Positions 20,692 through 31,586 of a DNA stretch of 64,000 bases are shown one piece after another. A model generated the notes under the pieces. It was given only the letters and a program-made list of their open reading frames with translations, searched no databases and had not been told where the DNA came from. The translations under genes were made by a program, and so were the position numbers. Each line of letters begins with the position of its first letter. Position 1 is the stretch's first letter. Origin of the DNA: Filobasidium wieringae (Eukaryota; Basidiomycota; Tremellomycetes; Filobasidiales; Filobasidiaceae); the NCBI GenBank assembly GCA_001600055.1, contig BCIV01000010.1:1-64000 (forward strand), read 5' to 3'.

Positions 20692-22252
20692 TTCTCATCT
20701 CGCTAAAACCTCTCACCCCGTGCGGGGCACTTGCCACACTCGCTTCACAACCATGGTAACCGTATGTACGATCGACCGTACCGTCGGATTACAGTCTTGA
20801 ACTGTCGAGCAACGATATGTACATGTATAGTGCAGAAGACTCTTCCTACGTGTGTTCCAGAATTGTAGAGTGTGGTGGCCGTTCTACTGAGCGTACAAAC
20901 GTGCTCCGCGTGCCAACACCTGCCACCGGCTTTCCGAGCTTACCACGGCGATCACCTTTGCACCACAACGATTCAGTATTTTGTGACGTTATTATCTCTT
21001 CTAGATTATCCTTCATCAGAACCTCTAGCGCGATGAGCCCATGCCTGTCTCGGCTGGACAAAACCAATTGTTTTGTTTGCAGCGGATCGTGTGGTTCTCC
21101 GCCACGTCGTCCGGTCAGATCATCATCAGGAAGACGATTGTTACATGACTTGTTGAACTTGGGTGTTACATCATTCATGACTCTATGTACTTACGGTACA
21201 CCTACTCTGACGACCACGACCGTGAGCAAGCTGCAGATTATCGCAGCGAAACCTGAGCAAGTTGAACGTGTATATGTCAGCTGGTACATCACAGAGGCAG
21301 TCGGGTCTTGATAACACAAACCTTACTTGAATTTGGGACTGATTTTGATATGACTGGCAGTCTCCATACGATTTCGGGAACAGATCTGCAGCCCTAAAAT
21401 GCACACGCACTCAATGGGATGGTAATAATCGAGGTCAAAGGTGTTTCGACACAATATGCTCAACTCCTTCGAGATCAATACCCACGTCGAGCGAATGAAC
21501 ACTGTGGAAGGTGTGGTATGAGTTTGATCAAGTTAGATATCACCGTGGATTTCCTTATAATCTCGATGCGGATAATGGGAAAGCAAGTCGCCTTGCTGCA
21601 CATTGCACAGTTCGTTTCGTGTTTTTTGACTGAGAACTGGGAAAAACCGTAATGTCCCGCTCACTGTGTGGCAGCTTTCCTATTGAACGCCATTCAGAGA
21701 AGGGTATGTTGATGGACTACCTACGCCTCGTTGACAGAGCAGAGTTCAGATAAGTGACCGAATCCATTTTCTTATAACCCGTGATCAGATTTTTCGTTCA
21801 TGAAACCCATTCTTCCATCTCAAGGAGGAAGAAGACCTCGGTGTCTGCCTGTTAGAGTTCGATTCCGCTTGTGTTCGATAGTCTTTCTTCGTTGACGCAT
21901 CTCTCATTACAATACGGTGAAATGGGCCGGATGGAAATCTTCTACGCAAGGAGTTGTAATAAGGTTCATCAATTTCTCGCGATCAGCAAACAGACCGCTT
22001 TTTGCAACCTCTAACACGACCTGAAACGCCAAGCTACCCAGATCAGCCGAAGATATCACGTGACCAATCTCGTCGGTATCTATACGGAATCGTACACGGA
22101 ATCACTAGTAGGTCGACCTCGGTTCAATCGCCATCGATAATTTAGAAACGTTTCTTGCGAGATGTCATTAGTCGTTATAACGCTCAGCTTTCCGTTCACC
22201 AGGAATTCGAGGCTATAGGAGGATCTATTACCTTCAGCTAATTGGGCTCAAG
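20692..22252. other. Gene-poor stretch upstream of ACR3
   Basis: About 1.5 kb. A 164-codon plus-strand ORF (20817-21311) and a 110-codon minus-strand ORF (20846-21178) overlap; neither shows recognisable protein sequence. TCACGTGA at 22056-22063 lies about 190 bp before the ACR3 start. I found no tRNA-like fold. Confidence 0.45.
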
Positions 22253-24028
22253 ATGTCCTGTCACGCACCATTACAACTAGATCCAACGATCCACACCAAA
22301 TCGGGAGAAGCACTAAGGAAACCCGAATCCAAGACGTCTCTCGATTACGGTGCAGATCCGTTGAGCACTCCAAATGGGGACCAGAAGACGACGACAACAC
22401 CCGAAAATGTATCTTCCCCTGCGAGAATAGAGAGTACGTCCTTCTCAACATCCTGTTCGATCAGTAGATCCTAAGAAACTTTCCGTTTTGCAGAGACTTT
22501 ACTGAAAGGATTAGGATGGCTCGACCGTTTCTTAGCCCCGCTAGTATTACTTGCGATGATACTGGGGGTGGTGATCGGTGGGTCTGCCTGTACTAAGTAA
22601 CTCCAAACGGTCTTGGCTGAAGATCCGATTGCATCGGAGGCAAGTTTGCTGACAACGTAGAAAGCGTATTGACCGGTGCTACGCTCAATGGGGTGTCAGT
22701 TCGTGAGTCGTGGTTGTCCGTAACAGGCAAGACATGAGCGAGAGAGCTAATACCTAACTTCTATGTTGCCAGCTATCGTTATTGGGTTGCTCGTGATGAT
22801 GTGGCCGATCCTCACAAAAGGTAAGCATAAAGGCAGCGCAAAAGGTACCGTCAATCCAGCTAAAACGTAGAACCTTTATTTAACAGTACAGTACGAGCGA
22901 CTACCTGCTTTGTTCCGGACGGTGCATATATGGCGTCAGGTCGTCCTCTCCCTCATCCTGAACTGGATCGTCGGCCCATTTGTAAGTCGCTTGACTCGTG
23001 TTTCGTGCTTGGCATCGTTTGATTTTAGGCATACTACGCAGGTGATGCTGGCGGTTGCTTGGGCCACGTTACCAGATCTCCCAACGTATCGCACAGGAGT
23101 GATCATGGTTGGTCTCGCTAGGTAAGCGTACTCGTTCGAGATCATCCTTGTCAACCCAACTCAGCCTATTCGTACCCTTGCCTCACAGATGCATAGCAAT
23201 GGTAATGATTTGGAACCAACTTGCGAACGGTGATCACGACTACTGCGCGATCCTCGTGATCATAAACTCCTTGCTTCAAATCATCCTATACTCCCCCATG
23301 TCCGTCTTCTTCATCAACATCATCTCTCGAGAACCTGCCGGGGCGTTGCGGCTAGAATATGGACCGACGGCTGTGGCGGTCGTCATTTACTTGGGGATTC
23401 CATTGGGTGCGGGGATAGTCACGAGGGCGATCGGGTTGATCGTCCTTGGGAGAAGAAGGTTCGAGGACAAGTTCCTCCCATTCTTTGGACCGCTTGCTCT
23501 GGTCGGGCTACTGTATACGTGAGTGGCAAGTGTCAATTGCCCTGCATTCGTCAGGAACTAACATGCTTCGTCGACAGCATTATCCTAATCTTTGCAGAAC
23601 AAGCCAATCGGATTCTAGATAACATTGGCAACGTATTCCGGGTGTTCGTGCCTATGATCCTGTATTTCTTGATCATGTGGACTGGAACGTTCTTCTTGGT
23701 CTACTATCTCACATCGCGGAAAGAAGGTAGCAAGAAATATGGTTACAAGATGGCTGTCGTCCAAGCGTTTACGGCTGGATCAAATAAGTGAGCGGACACC
23801 CTCTTTGTGTAGACGACATTGGCTGATTTCGACCGATACAGCTTCGAGTTGGCTATAGCCGTATGTATAGCGGTGTACGGTATCGATTCGGATCAAGCGC
23901 TGGCAGCTACCATCGGCCCTCTGGTCGAGGTGCCAGTATTGCTCGCATTGAGTTATGTGGCATTAGTGTTAGAGAAGAAACTGAATTGGGGCGAAAAACT
24001 GGATCGCGAGCTAGGAGATAATGTTTAG
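22253..24028 (+). CDS. ACR3: ACR3-type arsenite efflux transporter
   Basis: At least eight exons. After a hydrophilic 70-residue N-terminus come about ten membrane segments typical of Acr3 (BART superfamily): [188 protein letters not shown]. The Cys in GLARCIAMV is the conserved catalytic-site Cys of Acr3 proteins and is formed across an intron. Acr3 exports arsenite (and in some fungi antimonite) across the plasma membrane, driven by the proton gradient. No arsenate reductase or Yap-type regulator gene lies nearby. The ORF is intact, ending LDRELGDNV*. Confidence 0.93.
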
Positions 24029-24354
24029 TTGTAATCTGATTGGTCGTTTGTATAGATGAGCATGGACATGATACCCCTAGCAGCTCTAGCAAGCTTTCTG
24101 ATCGTACTTCCAAAGATGAAACGTCGAGATGGAACGCGGATTCAATTTGAAATGGAGCGTAACACCGAGTCGCGCTTCTATTTGGCTAGGATCGTTATCG
24201 AGTGAGCTTGTTTGCCGTAAGCGCGTCGGATCCGCATTCGCCCTCGCCTGACCCCTCCTCAATCGCAAAATTCACGCTGACCTGTTTGGAATTCCCTTCC
24301 CTTCCTGTCTCGTCCTTTTCTCACCGACGGTCACCAAAACAACCCTCGCCCGCC
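24029..24354. promoter_or_regulatory. ACR3 3' flank and RPL10A promoter
   Basis: 326 bp without a gene of its own. A pyrimidine-rich stretch precedes the RPL10A start, as usual for ribosomal protein genes in these fungi. Confidence 0.4.
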
Positions 24355-25242
24355 ATGTCCAAGATCTCTGCTTCAAGCGTGCGAACCACCGTCAAGACTT
24401 TGCTCTTGCAGTCTTCCCTCGAGGGACAGGCTCAGAAGAACGAGGATGGAACCACCGTCGGAAAGAAGAGGAACTTCGTCGAGACCATCGAGTTGCAGAT
24501 CGGTTTGAAGAACTACGACCCCCAGAGGGACAAGCGTTTCGTACGTTTGAAGTCGGTTTCTTCTCGATGCGAGCGTGTAACTTATATAAACGTTTTAATT
24601 GGTAGTCTGGAACCGTCAAGCTCCCCCACGTTCCCAGGCCTCGTATGTCCATCTGTATCTTGGCCGATGCTGCCCACGTCGACCAGGCCAAGCAGATCGA
24701 GCTCGAGTACATGACCGTTGAGGATTTGAAGAAGTGAGCCGTTATAGACATTGCTCGGTTGTTTGTTTTTGCGATTAACCATACATCCCCCCGCACAGGC
24801 TCAACAAGAACAAGAAGCTCGTCAAGAAGCTCGCCAAGAAGTACGACGCTTTCTTGGCTTCTGAGGCTTTGATCAAGCAGATCCCTCGTTTGCTCGGACC
24901 CGGTCTCTCCAAGGCTGGAAAGTTCCCTACCCCCGTCTCCCACTCTGACGACCTTTCCCGAAAGATCGTCGAGATCCGATCCACCATCAAGTTCCAGTTG
25001 AAGAAGGTTCTTTGTTTGGGATGTGCCATCGGACACTGTGACATGGAGGAGGACCAGGTTGTCGCCAACACCATGTTGGCCGTCAACTTCTTGGTTTCCT
25101 TGTTGAAGAAGGTAAGCTTTCGAATCCTGGTGAGCTTGTGACCCATACGGATCGCTAATCTATCACCTTGTCTTAGTCTTGGCAAAACGTCAAGTCTCTC
25201 CACCTCAAGTCCACCATGGGCAAGCCCCACCGAATCTACTAA
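24355..25242 (+). CDS. RPL10A: 60S ribosomal protein L10A (uL1)
   Basis: Four exons, the first 24355-24540 and the last from 25177. The protein shows family blocks [88 protein letters not shown] and C-terminal [11 protein letters not shown]. uL1 forms the L1 stalk near the ribosomal exit site. The protein is about 230 residues, some 13 longer than usual. The extra segment ([13 protein letters not shown], about residues 24-36) sits in the N-terminal helix region. Codon use is strongly biased to C-ending codons (AAG, GTC, CTC), as expected for a highly expressed gene and unlike its neighbours. Confidence 0.95.
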
Positions 25243-25778
25243 ACGGGTCGTTTCCCGTTTGATTTGCTTCGCGATGGAGTGAGATGGAAGGAGACCTCGA
25301 ATGATTCGAAAAGACCACCTACCACTAGTTCTTTTTACCTGACGTTACATAAAGCTTTCGCACGCTTATACCCAAGTTTGATTATGTTACCTTGCACTTC
25401 CGTGCTGGGATGTGATTGTACTGAGGGGAGCTGGGGAGGACGTTGGTTTGGTTTATCAATCATTTCTGGATAATCAGTTGTTCGTTGTGCAGTTCCACGT
25501 TTCTCCCACGTTTGTCCAGCTTGCCAATCGCCAACCACCCAAATCGTAAAGTAGCTCGCGACGCGGTTCAAATATGAGAAAATGCCTGAACATAAATATC
25601 GATCTAAACTCTACACCTTGCGTCAGGATCTAATCCCATCCTTCGACATCGTCAAGCCAACTCTCTATGGCCCCCATGTACCGACAATACCACTCACTGT
25701 AACGAATAGACACACCTTTCCACCCATACCCCATACCTTGTACCTTTACACCTCAACAAACAATATACACTCTTCAAG
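25243..25778. other. Intergenic, RPL10A to F-box-like gene
   Basis: 536 bp. It contains the RPL10A 3' UTR and a pyrimidine-rich, likely 5' UTR of the next gene. No additional gene seen. Confidence 0.5.
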
Positions 25779-27275
25779 ATGAGCACCATCCCCTCGCCCA
25801 GTGCCAACCTCACAACAATGCCGGAAGAAATCCTCATTCAAATCGTAGCTCCCCTTCTTCCTCTCAAATGGTATTCCCTCGCATCTCTCGTCGCTCTATC
25901 CCATACTTCTAGTTACCTCCGACAATGGTTGATGGAAGATGATACCCTTTGGCAAAGAGCATTGGTCGGACGAGGAATTGGAAGGCCTTTATACAGCGTC
26001 CCTGGGTACGAAGGGTTTGATGAGTATGAGATGGGGCTCAGAAAGACCTGGGCGGAAGACAAACGGACTAGAGAGGGGTTGAGCAGGGAACGGGATAGGG
26101 TTGCGAGAGAGAACAGACATCGGGATAGACAAAGGAGGAGGGAGTCGGGAGAGGATGTCGCTGATAGCGATAGTGAAGAGCAAGCTAGGGCAGAGCGATT
26201 GAAGGGATGTCCTGGACCTAGTGATCATGTCAGGGGTCCGATAGGGACCAAAGAGTGGAACGTTCCTACGCTCAAAGAGCGACTGGCCGGACCTCTCACG
26301 GACCTCTTTATGGGTGGATCGAAGAATAAAGGGAAAGATTCCACCTACGATCCTGCTGAGCTAGAGCAGTACTATAATGATAAACCTCTTCCTCGCTCGT
26401 GGCGGGACTTGGCACTCCGAGTCCACGCACACGAAGTCAAATGCGTTCACTGCAAAGTGGCCGATTCGAAATTATCCCACTACTACCTGACAGATGTCGA
26501 GGTCGGACAACTAGAACGCCTTGGGATCGATCCAGGGATATGTAGCCAGATGGGAAAAGGATGGGGAAAAGGGACGTTCGAATCGAAGGATTTCTCCCGG
26601 ATCTTACCCCGAGATATGGAAGGCAAGACGGTCCGGACCGCCAAGTTCTTCGTGGGATATGATTTCTTTGGGTTCTGCCATTACAACTTGGCCGTACGAA
26701 GTCGAACGAAATCAGAACCCTTGACTACTCCACCTTTGTGCCGGATTCACTTTTCAGTGTTCATCCACGTGGAAATATCGACCAAACAGATAGGCAGTCA
26801 AACATGGAGGACAGCGGGAAGACAAGAACAGGTAATTTCGAGCGGATATGCCAAGATTAGCGAGTTTATGGTGGAGAATTATGGGGGAGTGACTCTTGGC
26901 GACTTCCAAAGATGTTTCGATAGGTGGTATGTTTGATACGTTCTACGGCTGAGAGATTCCTCTCGCCTGACTCTTGATTGGATACAGGGCGCAAGCTCCG
27001 TTACCAATAGAAGAGTGGACAGTATGGACGAAAAGTCATCCACGTCGAACGCTGCCTAAAGAAGCGTTTCGTTACCAACTTATGGCAAACTCGCCGTGAG
27101 TCGTTTCTCATACATGGCTGTGAAACAAACGCTCAATCGTGTGCATTCAAATAGGTTCCGTATGGATGGCAACCCCTATGAGGTAGGAGATATCAGGCCG
27201 CTAGGTTCAAGGATCGAAAATGGTAGAGGAGCCATTTTGCTGGGTGACAGGAGGACGGACATGAGCGTTCGATAG
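25779..27275 (+). CDS. F-box-like protein
   Basis: The N-terminus has an F-box-like core: MPEEILIQIVAPLLPLKWYSLASLVALSHTSSYLRQWL...DDTLWQRALVGRG. A charged Arg/Glu stretch and a C-terminal domain follow (HEVKCVHCKVADSKLSHYYLTDVEV, AKFFVGYDFFGFCHYNLAV). The CxxC pair in VKCVHCK may bind a metal. The first exon is open to at least 26930. Two short exons (from about 26987 and 27155) continue as APLPIEEWTVWTKSHPRRTLP and FRMDGNPYEVGDIRPLGSR to a TAG at 27273-27275. F-box proteins recruit substrates to SCF ubiquitin ligases; the substrate is unknown. A cryptic intron may exist near 26700-26770, where the frame is open but the sequence reads less like conserved protein. Confidence 0.65.
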
Positions 27276-27668
27276 GAAAGCATACAGATAGGGTTACACG
27301 CTTATTAGCGTCTTCGATTTTTCGCTCTACATTATTATGATCATTTCTTGGATCGAAAGAGTTCGTCAAGCATCATCAGAATGGCTGCGTCAAACTAGGC
27401 CGGTGACGGTGATTTGGTCTGAACTTCGCTCGCTCTTGGCGTTGATTTGGTTTGTTTTGATTGTCGAAATGATCAACAAATCGCTCGCTCATCACCGCTC
27501 GACAACGTCTCGAGTACACTTCAGCTCGATATCTTCCTGATTCTTCCACTCGTCTATACTCCTATTCTGCATCTTCCTGCTTCTTATCACTCCCAGCCGT
27601 GGAATCACCTTCGTTTTCTCCTTCCGTCAATACCCTTTCCGATACTATAATCACAGCCCTACGTCCGC
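27276..27668. other. Intergenic / 5' UTR of Sel1-repeat gene
   Basis: 393 bp. Pyrimidine-rich near its right end. The two short ORFs here (27337 and 27447) look non-coding. Confidence 0.5.
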
Positions 27669-29815
27669 ATGGGCTTTCTCAAACGAACATTTACCAGAGG
27701 TAACAAAGGGAAGAACTCCTCGAAAGCATCGGACGACGTTGCAGGTCCATCGCAATCCACACAGAGTCACCGGGAAGAAGCTATAGATGAGGAAGACTTC
27801 GTGTCGGCAGGTGGCCATGGCGAGAACGAGCACCAGGTAAATTTGTGTACTTACACAGCTCGACTTCTACTCGACTGATGGCAATTCCGCAGTCGGCATC
27901 ACAATCGTTTTCCGTGTATCGACCGACTAGCAGAGACTCTCCTACTCATAGGCCTGGTGACACGTACACCCCTTCAATTTCCATAAATCCCGATAGAGCT
28001 CAGAATGGGACGATAATACAGCGTCCGTTCGAAACCACGGCTAGTCCGTTACAACCGCCTGTGCCGATCATAGTCGGGCCGGGTGAGGATCTAGACAGTC
28101 CCTTAGGACTACTAGCCAAGCATGTACATAGCTCTGTAAGGCCAAAGTTCTAAGCTATTCCTCCACTCCGTAATTGACAATGCACAATCCGTCAGGACTC
28201 GCCTAGTGCGAAATACGCACCTTCATCTTACTTTCCTGAACCGGTATCTCAAGCGTCAGCCCCACCCCCTCTTCAATTCAATGCATTCAGGGATTCCATC
28301 GTCGATCGAGGAACAGGTTCTAGATACAGTCTGGCGGAGACTGCAGAATCGCAGAGTGAATGGGGGGATGATGGGGTTTCTGACTTTGGAGCCAGATATG
28401 GTCGGAGCAATGCTGGGTCCATGGCCGGTAATAGTTTAGGGAGAGCAAGGTTCGGTGCGGATACAGAAATTCACAATGGAGTACTTGCAGCACTACAGGA
28501 AGCAGCCTTGGGATCGAATTCTATCCCATCCTACCCGTATCCTGGGGTGATTTCTCCTTCCGCTATTAGTACCTCGCAAGGAGTGAATCAACAAACAGTA
28601 ACAGGCCAATGGGTTGGAGGCTTAGACCCGGATCAGCAGAGTATGGCTGGAGAAGTTTATGCAGGAAAAATCGTACATACCCGACCTGCCCCACCCCCGC
28701 CTATTCAGGAAGTGCCCGAACCTCTTGAAGAGTTAGCCACTGAGCGGAATATTGGGCAGCCTGAGAGGACCAGAATGGGCACTCGTACTATCTCTGACTC
28801 ATTGAGTGTCAATCGCGAAACTCACAATGGTAGCGGATCACCACGATCTCCGCTGTCTGTCATGTCACCGGTGCCCACGCCAAGCACTACCACACCTACC
28901 GCAGAAGATTACCTTCAAATGGGCATAGACAAGCACGAACAATCGAAAGGAGACCAAGACTTGTCCGAATCGGCCTATTATTTCCGAAAGTCTGCAGAAG
29001 GAGGATCAGCAGCGGGCTGCGTATTCTACGGTCTGTCATTAAGACACGGGTGGGGTGTCCAACGGGATGAGAAACAAGCTTTCGAGTGGTTGGAGATGGG
29101 TTGTGCGAGCGTCATGCAAGATCAGAAGAGGATACAAGAAGGAAGGAGGGACAGTCTAATGCCTATGCAAACACAGACAAAGCTGAGCGTGAGTCTGTTC
29201 AGGTGGTGTACATGGGCGTGGCATGTCTGATAGACAATTCGATGTAGCCAGAAGTGATTATGGCACTTTACGAAGTCGGGAACTGTTTCGAGCATTCATG
29301 GGGAGTTCCAGGATTGAAAAAGAATCATCCAGACCATGCGATGGCAGCAATGTATTATCGAATAGGGGCGGAAATGGGCGACAAGGATTCACAAGAGCGT
29401 AAGTGTATGGTCTCAAAGTCTATCCAGTCAGTACCCTCACTGATGGATCCGCCTACACAGAATTGGCTACTCTGCTCAGTCAGGGTAAACATGGTTTGAA
29501 GAAAGACACGTGAGTCTCTTCTTCGCTTGTTCTAGCAAGTTGGAGCTGACTTGAAGCATATTACAGGTGGGAAGCTGCACGCTGGTATCGTGCCGCGATA
29601 GAACAAGGACTCTCGCCTATCGGACTCTCCTGGGTTTACAAAGTGCGTCCGATTTTAGTACCGAGCATTTGACTCAGTGGTCAGACTGAGCGATTGAGCT
29701 TATCCAGGAAAAGTATATGGCCGAGACCAAACCTGAAAAGGAACTGAAAAAGGAAAGAAAGGAACAGGAACGTCTCGAGAAGAAACGCGTGAAGGCCGCG
29801 ACCAAGAAGAATTGA
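27669..29815 (+). CDS. Sel1-repeat (TPR-like) protein, Nif1/DSF2-like
   Basis: Several exons starting at MGFLKRTFTRGNKGK. The first 400 residues are Ser/Pro/Gln-rich and disordered, with phosphorylation-type sites. The C-terminal third holds Sel1 repeats: AEDYLQMGIDKHEQSKGDQDLSESAYYFRKSAEGGSAAGCVFYGLSL, GWGVQRDEKQAFEWLEMGC, IMALYEVGNCFEHSWGVP, AAMYYRIGAEMGDKDSQE, ATLLSQGKHGLKKD and AARWYRAAIEQGLSPIGLSW. A basic tail (KKERKEQERLEKKRVKAATKKN) ends at 29815. The disordered N-terminus followed by this Sel1 order matches fungal Nif1 (fission-yeast Wee1 regulator) and budding-yeast DSF2. A cell-cycle or morphogenesis role is inferred only from that similarity. Confidence 0.75.
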
Positions 29816-31586
29816 TCGAATCATTTCAAACGACATTTGATACCCTACCATAATCGATATACCCAGCCTGTAATGACGAATTCTATTTTCCTGGACGAAG
29901 AGCTTAGATACCCATCCATAAGGAAACGTAGATTGACGCAGTCTTTGCTTGCGAGACCTCATGCGTCTTTCGATGATCCGACACACCGGTGACTTCGGGT
30001 CAAATCATCCATCTTGGCGAGAAAAGGAAGTTTCACTCAACAAATACAACCGGTTAGCCGAGTTGCGATTTCAGGAGGCGGCGCAAAAAGCTACATCCGT
30101 CGGACAGAGAAACGAAAGCAGCTAAGGGGTATTGAATGACTTTTCAATAACGACCTTGTTGGTCAGATTAGAATGAGAATCAACGACCGAGAACAGCTGG
30201 ACGGACAAGCTTGTCTATCGGAGACAGGCCAGTGCATATCGGATGAAGTTGCAAATCCGGGCATCATCAAATGATGCGTGACAATGGATATTAATCTTGC
30301 GGTAATTGTACTCGATCAGATGTAGACCTGTTCCATTCGTAGACCTACACCCTGCAACTTTGATTTTATGATTCCCTTGCTTGACGTTCAGTCGAATTGA
30401 TGTGTAACTTGTCGGTTCTGTATCACGTGAAGAGACAGCTATCGTGTCCGCTCGATCTGTTTGGGTCTGCCAGTAAACTCGACAGAAACAGTACTGACCC
30501 TTGTTGGCGGTTAATTATAGGAGTCTTGTTGATATTAACGAGGCGACACCCTTTCGTATCGTTCAGGGATGTTGATACGTACACTGACGGGATGCTAGCT
30601 TCCTGCCACTTTCCACATGTCCACTACATGAGGGACGCGTCAGCAAGTGCTGTTTGCAATCTTACACTCCAGAGATGGTATGTAGAATCCCACCTCTTAC
30701 GACTTGGCAGTTGTAGGAAGTCTTGATCAGCGATCTCTTGTGAAGGACTAGAAGACGGGCCAGGTAGCGGACTACATAAACGGCGCGCGTCTGAATGGCT
30801 GACCCCTTATCTAACATATGTATCTCCTAGACTGACGGCCATATGATATCTTGCCAGAATTATACATCGTCCATGATATTGTACTCAAATCGTCTATCAA
30901 ACCCATTTCGTCTAATAGAGGTCAAAGATTGTCTCTGTCAATGAGACTGATATGGGCAATTTACTGCTATATGGTTTGAGGAGGAGCAGTTTCAGAAGAA
31001 GCAGTTAAAATAAGGATAACTGAAGTACTTGCTAGTCACGATAACCTCTAAGCCGTGGTGGCGCAAGCAAGCTTTAATATTTCTGTATGCATGGATTGTC
31101 CTACACTTTTCACATGGATTCTCCTGCACTTCTCACTGCCTCCACACTCTCCAGCTTCCCACTTCCTGCAACCTTCATTGGAGCATTCTTCCAGGCCAAT
31201 CACCTGTGCTCACAACCTCTGTTTGCTCTCTCAGTCGGGGCAGGGTCGACGGACTTGACGGATTCTTTGACTGACTGGGCAGGCTCGACATACAGAAGGA
31301 TGCGAGGGCAAGGTTGACCACGAGGACAGCAGCCTTGCCCTTGGAGTCAGGCGATAAGAGCGGTTCAGGTATCGTCAAGAGGTGAACGATTGACAATGAT
31401 CTACTAGAACCGGGAATGTCGAGCATATCCTTCGCTGCCATATCATTCCGAGGCAAAACCCGCATCGCATCGAACCCCAGCGCGCAAGTGCGGCAATATA
31501 CCCCTAATGCGTCGTTCCGTGCCTGTCAAGTTCGTTACATTTGCATATATAGATCGACAAGAGCGATTACAAATCGCCACCTCGTC
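29816..31586. other. 1.77-kb gene-poor stretch
   Basis: Contains a 109-codon ORF (30397-30726, +) and overlapping ORFs near 31029-31465, none with recognisable protein sequence. One TCACGTGA at 30423-30430. I found no transposon ends, tRNA or rRNA. Confidence 0.4.

Noticed and set aside
20817..21311. 164-codon plus-strand ORF as a gene
   Set aside because: Composition is Ser/Arg/Cys-rich with no domain pattern, it overlaps an equally long antisense ORF, and no splice continuation was found.
21840..21880. Possible tRNA (AGTTCGATTCC resembles a T-loop)
   Set aside because: No matching acceptor stem, D-arm or anticodon arm upstream.
30397..30726. 109-codon ORF as a gene
   Set aside because: No domain, signal or conserved-looking phrase, no splice continuation, and it begins beside a TCACGTGA in an otherwise empty stretch.
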